The position numbers and the translations under genes were made by a program. Source: Shouchella shacheensis (lineage in GTDB: Bacteria > Bacillota > Bacilli > Bacillales > Bacillaceae_D). From it: a stretch of DNA of 64,000 nucleotides. Shown one piece after another: positions 26,567 to 34,364 of the stretch. The notes beneath the pieces are model-generated. The model searched no databases, was not told the origin of the DNA, and saw only the letters and a program-made list of their open reading frames with translations. How positions within the stretch are numbered: the first letter of the stretch is position 1; each line of letters begins with the position of its first letter. The stretch is from contig NZ_LLYY01000006.1 of assembly GCF_001484965.1 (NCBI RefSeq), positions 124,001 through 188,000 on the forward strand. The letters run 5' to 3'.

Positions 26567-26635
26567 ATGGAGAAGAGCGTCAGCAGTCTAAGACGGAGGT
26601 GGTTCAATGGCGGTCATTCAAGCTTCATCCAGTGA
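26567..26635 (+). CDS. Possible 22-codon leader ORF overlapping the cwlJ start
   Basis: An ATG eight bases after a strong AGGAGGGA opens a 22-codon frame (MEKSVSSLRRRWFNGG and six more residues) that ends 29 bases inside cwlJ in another frame. The site is as strong as that of cwlJ itself. It could be a translational leader or just chance. Basic residues dominate and no family is recognised. Confidence 0.35.
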   Translation: MEKSVSSLRRRWFNGGHSSFIQ

Positions 26636-27038
26636 CATTGACATGCTTGCCCGTTTAGTTCGGGCAGAGGCAGAAGGGGAAGGCGAGATCGGCATGTTGA
26701 CCGCGGGGAACGTCATGGTCAATCGAGTACGCGTCGCATGTTCCGATTTTGAAAATATCAATACCATCCCCCGCATGGCCTTTCAATCGCCGGGTGGATT
26801 TGAGGCTGTACAAAAAGGCTATTTTTATCAGCGAGCACGCGAAAAAGAAAGGCGCCTTGCCCGACGCTTAGTCAACGGGGAACGAACGAACCCAGCCGAA
26901 TATGCCCTTTGGTTTTTCAGACCAGAAGGCCCGTGTCCCCCCGATTGGTGGGGGCAGACAAATACAGGGCGTTATAAATCACACTGCTTCTATCAACCGA
27001 TACAAGCTGAATGCAATGAAATCTTTAGCACGTACTAA
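26607..27038 (+). CDS. cwlJ: Spore cortex-lytic enzyme CwlJ
   Basis: Cell-wall hydrolase of the SleB/CwlJ catalytic family that degrades cortex peptidoglycan during germination. The 143-residue chain is almost the whole catalytic domain: LARLVRAEAEGEGEIGM with the catalytic glutamate, GNVMVNRV, and the C-terminal KSHCFYQP. Like known CwlJ it has no signal peptide, fitting its deposition in the spore coat by the mother cell. It is followed by gerQ, whose product is required for CwlJ localisation, and is preceded by a sigma-E promoter. The GGAGGT site is seven bases from the ATG. Confidence 0.95.
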   Translation: MAVIQASSSDIDMLARLVRAEAEGEGEIGMLTAGNVMVNRVRVACSDFENINTIPRMAFQSPGGFEAVQKGYFYQRAREKERRLARRLVNGERTNPAEYALWFFRPEGPCPPDWWGQTNTGRYKSHCFYQPIQAECNEIFSTY

Positions 27039-27070
27039 TTCTAGATTATAGGAAAAGGAGCGAGTCCATA

Positions 27071-27589
27071 ATGTATCCAGAAGATTGGTATGATGAGGGC
27101 AGACAGCAGCAAGGCTATAACCAGCAAGGCTACCAGCAAATGCCTCAGCAACAAATGCAGCCCATGCAACAGCAAATGCCTCAGCAACAGATGCAGCAAC
27201 AGCAGCCTCAAGGCTATTTTTCGTCGCAAAACTATCAAGTCCCTGGCTTTGCTCAGCAGCAAATGCCTCAGCAGATGCAAGGCGGTGGCAACGGTGGCAT
27301 GTTGCCCATGGAGCAGTCCTATGTTGAGAATATCCTCCGCTTAAACCGTGGAAAAATGGTGACCGTCCACCAAACCTTCGAGTACAATCAAGAGTGGAAT
27401 GCGAGGGTTTTTCGCGGGCGAATTGAGGAAGCAGGACGCGATCATTTAATTATTGGAAACTTAGAAACTGGAGAACATTATTTGCTATTGATGGTGAATC
27501 TTGATTTCATTACCTTTGATGAACCGATTACGTACGAATACCCCTTTGCTCAGGGCGGACCGAGCCTATCTCAATATCCTCCAAGGTAA
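27071..27589 (+). CDS. gerQ: Spore coat protein GerQ
   Basis: Coat protein needed for CwlJ to reach the spore and a substrate of transglutaminase cross-linking. Residues 10-75 are a glutamine- and methionine-rich low-complexity region built from QQM, PQQQM and QGY units. The C-terminal 90 residues (from YVENILRLNRGKMVTV) form the conserved GerQ domain. Length 172 fits the B. subtilis protein (181). The ATG has AAAAGGAGCG and lies 32 bp after cwlJ, so both share the sigma-E transcript. The glutamine-rich part supplies many potential cross-link sites. Confidence 0.95.
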   Translation: MYPEDWYDEGRQQQGYNQQGYQQMPQQQMQPMQQQMPQQQMQQQQPQGYFSSQNYQVPGFAQQQMPQQMQGGGNGGMLPMEQSYVENILRLNRGKMVTVHQTFEYNQEWNARVFRGRIEEAGRDHLIIGNLETGEHYLLLMVNLDFITFDEPITYEYPFAQGGPSLSQYPPR

Positions 27590-27603
27590 TATCGAGCAAA
27601 CAG

Positions 27604-27631
27604 CCGGCAGAGGAATTTCTTTGCCGGTTTT
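27604..27631 (+). terminator. Terminator of cwlJ-gerQ
   Basis: CCGGCA and TGCCGG enclose a GAGG/TCTT step and are followed by TTTTCG. Confidence 0.8.
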
Positions 27632-27706
27632 CGTATGGTGTTCGTATATGTGCCATATACAAAGAAGCCGTCTCCCCCTCCCCGAAAGAGAGAAAAGACA
27701 AGCTTC

Positions 27707-28081
27707 TTAGAGCTGGCGAAGGGCTGCGATCCCGAGTAGCACCCAGCCAACGATAAAGGCCAGTCCGCCGATCGGCGTGATCGCGCCTAGCTTGGTCATT
27801 CCTGTTAATGCCATCACATACAGGCTTCCCGAGAAAAGAACGACTCCTGCTAAGAAAGCCCATCCTGATCCGCTTAACAGTCCTGTGCTTCCTACTCTCG
27901 TCATAAGCAGTCCGACAGCAAGGATACCGAGTCCATGGATCATGTGATACTGTACCCCCGTCTGGTAGTTCTCCATCATCCGCGTAGACAAGCGCCCTTC
28001 AAGGCCGTGAGCACCGAAGGCCCCGATGACCACCGACGCCGCCATAACGATCGAACCAATGAATAGAAACAATCGAGCCAT
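27707..28081 (-). CDS. ywdK: DUF423 membrane protein YwdK
   Basis: A 124-residue protein with four membrane helices, family DUF423, beginning MARLFLFIGSIVMAASVVIG and containing the conserved GAFGAHGL and YQTGVQYHMIHGLG segments. Function unknown. The start at 28081 has AAGGAGAG; frames further upstream run into noncoding sequence. It converges with gerQ (ywdL), the arrangement of the same names in B. subtilis. Confidence 0.85.
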   Translation of the reverse strand: MARLFLFIGSIVMAASVVIGAFGAHGLEGRLSTRMMENYQTGVQYHMIHGLGILAVGLLMTRVGSTGLLSGSGWAFLAGVVLFSGSLYVMALTGMTKLGAITPIGGLAFIVGWVLLGIAALRQL

Positions 28082-28294
28082 TTGACAAACTCTCCTTTTG
28101 AAAACAAAATCCATTGCCCTCATCATAGCATACGCGCTCATAGAAAACGAAATCAGACTGGCTTGCGCACAGGACGTGTGCTATCGTTTGGCTAGGGAAT
28201 TTATGTCCCAACCGACCTTCTAAGACACTGTGTTGGTGTCTACCTAGCCAGGAAGGACCTCTTCACATACGGGACAAACGAAACTGGAGGGATC

Positions 28295-28909
28295 ATGATC
28301 AAACAAAGCACTGTTCGACTTTATAAAGAGGAAGACTATGAAGGACTGCTCGCCGTTCAAAAAGAAGCCTTTCCCCCTCCTTTTCCAGAAGACCTCTGGT
28401 GGAGCAGGGAGCATATCAAGGCGCATGTCGAGACCTTTCCTGAAGGCGCGCTTCTTGCTGAAATCGATGGAACCGTCGTAGGTTCAGCCACCTCCCTACT
28501 TCTAAAGCATTCGAGTGAACCCCACACCTGGGAAGAGGTCAGCGATGACGGCTATATCAAGGGCAGCCATGATCCTGACGGCGAGACGCTCTATGGAATC
28601 GACCTGTGCGTACGACCGACATACCGGAATTTCGGCATTGCTCATGACCTCTATGAGGCGCGAAAACAAACGGTTCGCGACCTCGGGCTCGCCCGCTTAG
28701 TCGCTGGCTGCCGCATTCCCGGCTACCATCACGTTGCCGATCGGCTCAGCCCTGAACAGTACGTGGACTCTGTGGTCGCCGGAATTCGCAAAGACCTTGT
28801 CCTCTCCTTTATGTTAAAGCAGGGGATGAAGCCAATCCTTGTTATGCCTGGCTATCTAGATGACGAAGAGTCCATGAACGTTGGTGTGTTGGTCGAGTGG
28901 ACGCCTTAA
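28295..28909 (+). CDS. GNAT family N-acetyltransferase
   Basis: A 204-residue single-domain acetyltransferase. It starts IKQSTVRLYKEEDYEGLLAVQ and has the acetyl-CoA loop as DLCVRPTYRNFGIAHDLYEAR near residue 107, with an asparagine-phenylalanine variant in place of the usual Q/R-x-x-G. The insert between 128 and 170 (GCRIPGYHHVADRLSPEQY) is typical of a Bacillus group of unknown substrate. The ATG follows GGAGGGATC. It is monocistronic and has its own terminator. Confidence 0.78.
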   Translation: MIKQSTVRLYKEEDYEGLLAVQKEAFPPPFPEDLWWSREHIKAHVETFPEGALLAEIDGTVVGSATSLLLKHSSEPHTWEEVSDDGYIKGSHDPDGETLYGIDLCVRPTYRNFGIAHDLYEARKQTVRDLGLARLVAGCRIPGYHHVADRLSPEQYVDSVVAGIRKDLVLSFMLKQGMKPILVMPGYLDDEESMNVGVLVEWTP

Positions 28910-28914
28910 ATGCA

Positions 28915-28949
28915 GAGAAAGCCCTTGAGCTCGTCTCAAGGGCTTTCTC
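28915..28949. terminator. Bidirectional terminator, GNAT/ywdI
   Basis: GAGAAAGCCCTTGAG pairs perfectly with CTCAAGGGCTTTCTC around CTCGT, between convergent genes. Confidence 0.8.
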
Positions 28950-28958
28950 GTAAACCTC

Positions 28959-29243
28959 CTAAAAATCAAGCAAGTTCCTCTTTTCGCCCTCCGATCCCTC
29001 TTTGACATATGGAGGCTTGGCGACTGGAGGCTGCAGTGGTTGTCCAGGAGAAGCCGCTTGCTCCGCGGAGGGCGGCTGCACCGCTGTGCAGCTGCCTGTT
29101 TTCCCTTTTAGAAGCTGACAGTAGCTCTCAATCACAGCAGCGGCTTCCCTTCGTTCGAATGGCTCGTCCTTTTCAACCGCCTTGCGCAGCAGGGCCAGCT
29201 GTTGCTCCATTTGTACGATTACATCGTTTGCATCTATGTTCAC
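28959..29243 (-). CDS. ywdI: YwdI family protein (DUF5327)
   Basis: About 94 residues: an N-terminal helical part (VIVQMEQQLALLRKAVEKD) and a proline- and glutamine-rich low-complexity tail ending EGEKRNLLDF. This matches the YwdI family, which has no known function, and the position near ywdK agrees with B. subtilis. The GTG at 29243 has AAGGGA nine bases upstream; the longer frame begins in sequence without a ribosome binding site. Confidence 0.65.
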   Translation of the reverse strand: MNIDANDVIVQMEQQLALLRKAVEKDEPFERREAAAVIESYCQLLKGKTGSCTAVQPPSAEQAASPGQPLQPPVAKPPYVKEGSEGEKRNLLDF

Positions 29244-29365
29244 GTTGGTCGCTCCCTTGTCTTTGCATGTGTGTGAATAGTTTAGCATGGATGGCGTGCT
29301 TGATCGAGGAAGAATAATTGTAGAGGTGAAATAGCGTGACCGCATGTGTCTCACATACCGTCACG

Positions 29366-30085
29366 CTATCTCCTCAGAGCAAGCTCTTTATAAATATCAT
29401 GCAGACACGTATACCCGCCGTGCTCGGCCTTGGTCACATGTGTGGCCCAAAGTTTGGCCGTCATTCGTGCATCCGCAAGCGCGTGATGGCGTTGGGTGAC
29501 GGGGATGTTGTAGGCTTCACACCATTCCTCAAGTGTCTGGCACTTCCGATTGCTCGCCGTGATCGATGTTAAAAAAGTGGTGTCGACAAGACGGTGCGTG
29601 AAGGTTCGACCTAATTCCTGCCAGGTCGCATGGCGCAAAAAACGCTTCTCGTGCGAGGCATGATGCGCGACAAGCGTGGCACTGCCAATGAAATCGTAAA
29701 ACGCGAGCAGCACTTCCTCAAGAGGCTCGGAATCATCAAGCTCCTCCTTGGTCAGACCTGTGAGCGAGAGGATTGCAGGAGGTGGTTCCTTTTTCGAGCG
29801 GATGGTTTGATAAAAGTGTTCACGATGGACGGTGGAGCCAGTCACTTTCACCGCACCGATAGAGAGGATTGTATCCCCTTGATCTGGGTAAAAGCCGCTC
29901 GTCTCGAAATCAAAGACAACGACCGGCAACTTGGCAAACGACACCCCGAGCACATCCGCCTGCGCTTCCTTTTGATACTTCCGAAGCCGAGCCAGCTGCG
30001 CAGCATTTTCCGGGGTGGACGCAGATGCACTGGGATGCAGCCGGCTTGAAAGTTGACGCATATAGTGCATCATTTGATTCATCAT
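29366..30085 (-). CDS. DnaQ-like 3'-5' exonuclease
   Basis: A DEDDh exonuclease of 239 residues. After a helical N-terminal part (1-50) come Exo I VVVFDFETSG (D59, E61), Exo II around LVAHHASHEKRFL and Exo III HHALADARMTAKLW. It is the last gene of amtB - nucleotidyltransferase - exonuclease and overlaps the nucleotidyltransferase by four bases. Exonucleases of this type often follow DUF294 proteins in bacterial genomes; their joint function is unclear. Nothing in it points to a replicative epsilon subunit. Confidence 0.85.
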   Translation of the reverse strand: MMNQMMHYMRQLSSRLHPSASASTPENAAQLARLRKYQKEAQADVLGVSFAKLPVVVFDFETSGFYPDQGDTILSIGAVKVTGSTVHREHFYQTIRSKKEPPPAILSLTGLTKEELDDSEPLEEVLLAFYDFIGSATLVAHHASHEKRFLRHATWQELGRTFTHRLVDTTFLTSITASNRKCQTLEEWCEAYNIPVTQRHHALADARMTAKLWATHVTKAEHGGYTCLHDIYKELALRR

Positions 30086-31065
30086 CGCGACTCGCCTGCC
30101 TTAATCACTTGATCAATAACTTCGTACAGGTTCCTACCTTCTTTCATCCAACGTTTGATTCGCTGCCGATCACTTTTGGAGAGTTGGTCGGGATAGACAT
30201 TGTGAACCTCGCTGTAGGTCGTTTGCCGCTCCGCCCATTCCATTCTTTTTTCCAGCAGTTCCTGAAAAGTGGACTCATACGCCTGAATCTCTGCATATTT
30301 TCGCGGCAGAGCTCGAAACCGCTCCAACGTTGGAGCACTGACCATTTGTTCTTTTAGCGCGATGAGGCGCAGGCCGTTTACGAAAGGAAAGAGCAACTGC
30401 TGCTTCACACTTAGTGTCCCTTGATGTTCCCCTGCCTGCTTCACGAGCAGCTGCCCGAAGAGGTTCTGGCCTTTAGGGAGACGACCAGTATTATCTGCAA
30501 AGCGACGCATGAGCGTGTTCTTTTTGCGAATCGCTGAAAATACTTCGGCCTTCAACTCAAAAACTAACTCTTCTTCGCCGTACACCGTCCTCGCATCAAA
30601 AAAGGTAAGCGTATGGCGGATGTTCTCAAATGAATCATCCTCCATCCAACGTTCCAATTGCCCATGCCACGCCTTTTTGGATTTGCACCACCTATTTTTA
30701 GAAGCCATCACTCCACCCTCGCAACGCGCATACCCTTCTCTCTCTAACCTTCTCACGATTTCCTCACCAAGCGAGAGGAAGTACCTCTGACAGCGCGCCT
30801 CTTCCCCTTGATAAACGAGTCCATGATCTTGATCACTTTCCTGCATTTGCTCCATCCGTCCGGCACTACCCATAACAAAAAAGGCAAACGGAGCGGGAAT
30901 CTCCCCCCGCTCCTTTTTGATCTGTCGTAATGCCTGATGAAAGGCTTGGGACAATTTCCTTTCGTGTGCTTCATGCAGCGCCTTCGTACGAGACTGCTCT
31001 TCTCTCACGCTAGGAACCCGTCCGTATGTTCTTTGCCTGAGGGTCCATGGTTTCCGGATAGCCAT
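30082..31065 (-). CDS. GlnD-like nucleotidyltransferase (DUF294 and DUF294_C)
   Basis: A 327-residue protein related to the uridylyltransferase part of GlnD. The nucleotidyltransferase core is intact with GSAGRME (66-72) and SDQDHG (77-82), and the C-terminal 130 residues form the substrate-binding DUF294_C domain. The CBS pair and cyclic-nucleotide domain that usually precede DUF294 are absent. The gene overlaps the end of amtB if it starts at 31065; a GTG near 31008 is an alternative. Because it follows amtB it may modify a nitrogen regulator such as PII, but no PII gene lies in the window. Confidence 0.8.
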   Translation of the reverse strand: MAIRKPWTLRQRTYGRVPSVREEQSRTKALHEAHERKLSQAFHQALRQIKKERGEIPAPFAFFVMGSAGRMEQMQESDQDHGLVYQGEEARCQRYFLSLGEEIVRRLEREGYARCEGGVMASKNRWCKSKKAWHGQLERWMEDDSFENIRHTLTFFDARTVYGEEELVFELKAEVFSAIRKKNTLMRRFADNTGRLPKGQNLFGQLLVKQAGEHQGTLSVKQQLLFPFVNGLRLIALKEQMVSAPTLERFRALPRKYAEIQAYESTFQELLEKRMEWAERQTTYSEVHNVYPDQLSKSDRQRIKRWMKEGRNLYEVIDQVIKAGESR

Positions 31066-32278
31066 AAGACCCGTGCTCGGTCATATCAAGACCAAGAATT
31101 TCTTCCTCTTCAGAGACACGCAGGCTCCCTCCGCACAGTCCTTTCGTGATGAGAAGAAGAAGATAAGAAGCAATAAAGGCAAACAGCCCACAAACGGCTA
31201 CACTTAGAATTTGAACACCAAGCTGACCAAAACCGCCTCCGTAAAGGAGTCCCGCTTCCCCGCCGTTCATTGCCGCAAGTTCGGGGGTGGCAAAAAACCC
31301 TGTAGAAATCGTTCCCCAGATCCCCGCAATACCGTGAACGCTTAAAGCAAAAATCGGATCATCAATTTTGAGCTTATCAAACATCTTCATACTAAAGACG
31401 ACGATCATTCCGCCAATCGCTCCAATCACAACTGCTGCCCAGGGATCAACGAACGCACAGGAGGCGGTAATGGCCACTAGTCCTGCGAGTGTGCCGTTAA
31501 GCGTTGTTGGCACATCCGCTTTCCCGGCAATCGCCCAAATAACAAAAAGAGCGATGATTGTTCCTGCACCGGCCGCGAGCTGCGTATTGAGAGCGACATA
31601 CCCGAAGAATGCCCCTTCAACGCCGCCTGTACTACCGGCATTAAAACCGAACCACCCGACCCAGAGAATGAGAACACCGAGAGCCGTAAACACTTGGTTG
31701 TGTCCGAACAAATCATTGACCTTGCCATCCTTGCCGTATTTCCCGAGGCGTGGCTTAAGCAGAATCGTTGCTGCAAGTGCGCCCGCTGCGCCCGTTAAGT
31801 GAACAACGGTTGAACCAGCAAAATCCTGCTTTCCAAGATTCGCGAGCCAGCCTTCATCGGACCAAATCCAATGGGCGACCACCGGATAAACCGCAGCCGA
31901 AAATAGAATGGCAAAAATGGCATAAGCGGCAAGCTTGCCACGCTCAGCAAACCCGCCAAACGCAATTGTAAGAGCAATTGCTGCAAACGTAAGCTGGAAG
32001 AAGAAGTCAACAGCGCCAACGCCATCATCAAAATGGCCATAGAAAAAATTCGATAATCCGATAAAAGCATTCCCTTCTCCGTAAATAAACCCATAGCCGA
32101 CAGCCCAAAACATCAGTGAGGCGATCCCCACTGTAAAAATGGTTTTCCCGGCAATATGCCCAGCATTCTTCATTCGTGTTGAACCCGCCTCAAGAAGAAT
32201 AAAGCCTCCCTGCATGAGCAGGACGAGCACGGCCGCAATCGTTAGCCATAAATGATCCATTAGTTCAATTGCATCCAT
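31010..32278 (-). CDS. amtB: Ammonium transporter
   Basis: Channel for ammonium uptake, about 422 residues with eleven membrane helices. Conserved Amt features are visible: LVLLMQGGFILLEAGSTRMKN in TM1, the FGGFAERG loop, DFAGSTVVHLTGAAGALA with the first pore histidine, and HGIAGIWGTISTGFFA with the second. The C-terminal tail ends in EEEEILGLDMTEHGSYGYPE. The ATG at 32278 has GGGGGAAGGA; the open frame upstream has none. It is probably nrgA of the TnrA regulon: a perfect TnrA box lies upstream. Usual partner glnK is absent. Confidence 0.94.
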   Translation of the reverse strand: MDAIELMDHLWLTIAAVLVLLMQGGFILLEAGSTRMKNAGHIAGKTIFTVGIASLMFWAVGYGFIYGEGNAFIGLSNFFYGHFDDGVGAVDFFFQLTFAAIALTIAFGGFAERGKLAAYAIFAILFSAAVYPVVAHWIWSDEGWLANLGKQDFAGSTVVHLTGAAGALAATILLKPRLGKYGKDGKVNDLFGHNQVFTALGVLILWVGWFGFNAGSTGGVEGAFFGYVALNTQLAAGAGTIIALFVIWAIAGKADVPTTLNGTLAGLVAITASCAFVDPWAAVVIGAIGGMIVVFSMKMFDKLKIDDPIFALSVHGIAGIWGTISTGFFATPELAAMNGGEAGLLYGGGFGQLGVQILSVAVCGLFAFIASYLLLLITKGLCGGSLRVSEEEEILGLDMTEHGSYGYPETMDPQAKNIRTGS

Positions 32279-32318
32279 TATTCCTTCCCCCTCGTCTTTC
32301 AAAATGACTGTTAGCCTT

Positions 32319-32369
32319 ATTATAAAGTGTTGTCATCATTGTTCTACACTTGTGTAAGATTACCTAACA
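32319..32369 (-). promoter_or_regulatory. TnrA/GlnR-controlled amtB promoter
   Basis: The 17-bp site TGTAAGATTACCTAACA (32353-32369) fits TGTNA-N7-TNACA at every fixed position. A perfect minus-strand TATAAT occupies 32319-32324, with no recognisable -35. With a start near 32312 the box is centred at about -49, the activating position of TnrA at B. subtilis nrgAB. I conclude that the operon is induced by nitrogen limitation. Confidence 0.8.
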
Positions 32370-32461
32370 TCATATTTGGATGAAAGGGAAAAGAGGCTGG
32401 CCCGGGGCTCAGCCTCTTTCTACGTTCTATCTGTTGGACGCCTGGTTATCACCCTCAGGCC

Positions 32462-33499
32462 TCACTCCCCCAATACATCCGGCTTCTTCGCAAACCAGCG
32501 TATCAGAAAAGGCAGCATTAAAAACAAGGCAAGCACGCGCAGCATCTGCAGCGTGGCCACAACGGTGGCGTCTAAATGTAAGGTCGCTGCGGTCGAGGCC
32601 ATCTCTGCAGCTCCGGCAGGCACGATCGCGAGCAGCGACGTATAAAAGGAGAGCGGGGTGAGGGCAAAGAAAATCAAGGCCAGGCCGACGCTCATCACGA
32701 CGTACAACCCGAGTGAACCGAGGCTCGGTCCGCCAATGCGAGCCAACTCACGCAACGTCTCCCGGTCAAAACGCATGCCAATCATGGCACCAATGAGCAC
32801 TTGTGCACTCCCCATCACATACCCGGGCATTTCGTAACTTGGAACAATCAGCTGATGGCAAGCAAATCCAAGAGCGATGGCCGCAAACATGGGCGCTCCT
32901 GGAAACCGAATATACTTGCTGAACCAAAAAGTGAGCACGACCCCAACAATGGCAAGAAAAACAAGCAATGCCTGAGAGCTGATGCTTTGACTCATAGGTG
33001 GAAGAGCTCCGCTCGTGTCTGTGCCCACTCCAACAAGAAAAGGAACCGTAAAAACAAACAACGTAATGCGCGCCGTATGAAACGCCGCCACAATTCGCTG
33101 GTCTGCCCCGTACTGCTCACTAAGGGCAATCACTTCAGAAGCCCCGCCCGGCAAGCAGCAGAAAAAGGCTGTATTGGCTTCGGTCTTGGACCACTTCCGA
33201 AAGATTTTGCCGAGAAGAATCCCGCCGACAAGCGTTAACAGAAGCGTTAACCCAAAGGCAGGCAAAAGCATACGGTACGCCCATAGCTCCTCTGGAATCA
33301 CCATGAAGCCAATATTTAGCCCAACGAGCGCGAGAGCAATCGTAAAGAGTTCGCTTGAAAAATAAAGTTTTTTTACAAAGAACGAGCAGATCATTCCCGC
33401 CACGAGCGCCCCAATGAGCCAGCCTGCGGGAATCGATAAGGATTGAAACAGCCAGCCAAAGGCGTAGGCAACGGTAAGAAAAAGAAGTTTATCCCGCAT
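32462..33499 (-). CDS. AbrB family membrane protein
   Basis: A 345-residue protein with about ten helices, in two repeated halves, of the Pfam family AbrB (named after a putative ammonia monooxygenase of another organism and unrelated to the transition-state regulator). The repeat motif PAGWLIGALVAGM appears near residue 25 and its relative GAPMFAAIALGFA in the second half, with FFCCLPGGASEVIALSE at about 118. Function is unknown. The start overlaps the end of ung. Ribosome binding site is weak. Confidence 0.75.
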   Translation of the reverse strand: MRDKLLFLTVAYAFGWLFQSLSIPAGWLIGALVAGMICSFFVKKLYFSSELFTIALALVGLNIGFMVIPEELWAYRMLLPAFGLTLLLTLVGGILLGKIFRKWSKTEANTAFFCCLPGGASEVIALSEQYGADQRIVAAFHTARITLFVFTVPFLVGVGTDTSGALPPMSQSISSQALLVFLAIVGVVLTFWFSKYIRFPGAPMFAAIALGFACHQLIVPSYEMPGYVMGSAQVLIGAMIGMRFDRETLRELARIGGPSLGSLGLYVVMSVGLALIFFALTPLSFYTSLLAIVPAGAAEMASTAATLHLDATVVATLQMLRVLALFLMLPFLIRWFAKKPDVLGE

Positions 33500-34187
33500 C
33501 GGTAGGAAGCTCTGCTTTCATAGGCAATTGCCAGTTGATGGGTGTTCTTTCGATTTTCACTAAAATGCGGTTGATCGTCGAAAATGGCCGGCTTCCGAAG
33601 AACCCTTTGTTCGCGGAAAACGGACTCGGATGGGGGGATTTTAGTACGTAGTGTCGAGAAGTATCAATCATGGATTCTTTCGCCTGTGCGTGCCGTCCCC
33701 ATAGTAGAAAAATGACGGGCTGCTCACGCTCGTTCAATACCTCAATGACTTTGTTTGTGAACCTCTCCCACCCTTTCCCTTGATGAGAGCCCGGTTGTTT
33801 TTTGCGAACACTAAGGACGGTATTAAGCAACAGCACGCCCTGATCGGCCCATGCTTTTAGGTACCCGTGGTCGACGGGTGTGCAGCCAATGTCAACGGCA
33901 AGTTCTTTGTAGATATTCTTAAGCGAAGGAGGAACGTTCACGTTGGGCTTCACAGAAAAGCTAAGCCCGTGCGCCTGCCCCGGTCCATGGTACGGGTCCT
34001 GGCCTAGAATCACTACCTTGGTTTGTTGATAGGAAGTGGTGTGCAAAGCTTCATAGAGCTGGCCCATTGGCGGGTAGACCGTCTCTGTTTCGAATTCCCG
34101 CTTCAGAAATTCACGTAGTTCTAAGTAGTAGGATCTTGTAAACTCGTTCCCGACTAGTTCGTTCCAATCGTTATGTAAAATTGACAT
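33489..34187 (-). CDS. ung: Uracil-DNA glycosylase
   Basis: Family 1 UDG that removes uracil from DNA. The catalytic loop GQDPYHGPGQAHGLSFSV starts at residue 62 with D64, and the DNA-intercalating loop HPSPFSANKGFFGS is near 187. Length 232 is normal (225 in B. subtilis). The ATG is preceded by GAGGGGA. It overlaps the AbrB family gene by 11 bp. The position near ywdI, ywdK and pdxK corresponds to ywdG (ung) of B. subtilis. Confidence 0.96.
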   Translation of the reverse strand: MSILHNDWNELVGNEFTRSYYLELREFLKREFETETVYPPMGQLYEALHTTSYQQTKVVILGQDPYHGPGQAHGLSFSVKPNVNVPPSLKNIYKELAVDIGCTPVDHGYLKAWADQGVLLLNTVLSVRKKQPGSHQGKGWERFTNKVIEVLNEREQPVIFLLWGRHAQAKESMIDTSRHYVLKSPHPSPFSANKGFFGSRPFSTINRILVKIERTPINWQLPMKAELPTDAG

Positions 34188-34250
34188 GGTTTGTCCCCTC
34201 TTTCTATTCTCTTAGCTTAACATGTTTTTTCACACGTGTGACTACTAGCA

Positions 34251-34323
34251 GGAGGGCTTGCTTACAGTTCTGGCCGCTGTTTCAGGGGCAGAACTGAAAA
34301 ATCACGAGCTTTTGAAGCTAGAA
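34251..34323 (+). repeat. Dispersed structured repeat, copy 8 (degenerate right half)
   Basis: The right half TTTCAGGGGCAGAACTGAAAAATCACGAGC is recognisable, and the element ends GAAGCTAGA, having lost the ACCCGCCGG block. The left half is strongly diverged. It again ends at a terminator. Confidence 0.55.
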
Positions 34324-34353
34324 AAACCGACTTACACTGTTACCGTAAGTCGG
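34321..34353 (-). terminator. Terminator of the YjiH-like gene
   Basis: On the minus strand CCGACTTAC and GTAAGTCGG pair perfectly and run into TTTTTC. Confidence 0.88.
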
Positions 34354-34364
34354 CTGTAGCCGTT

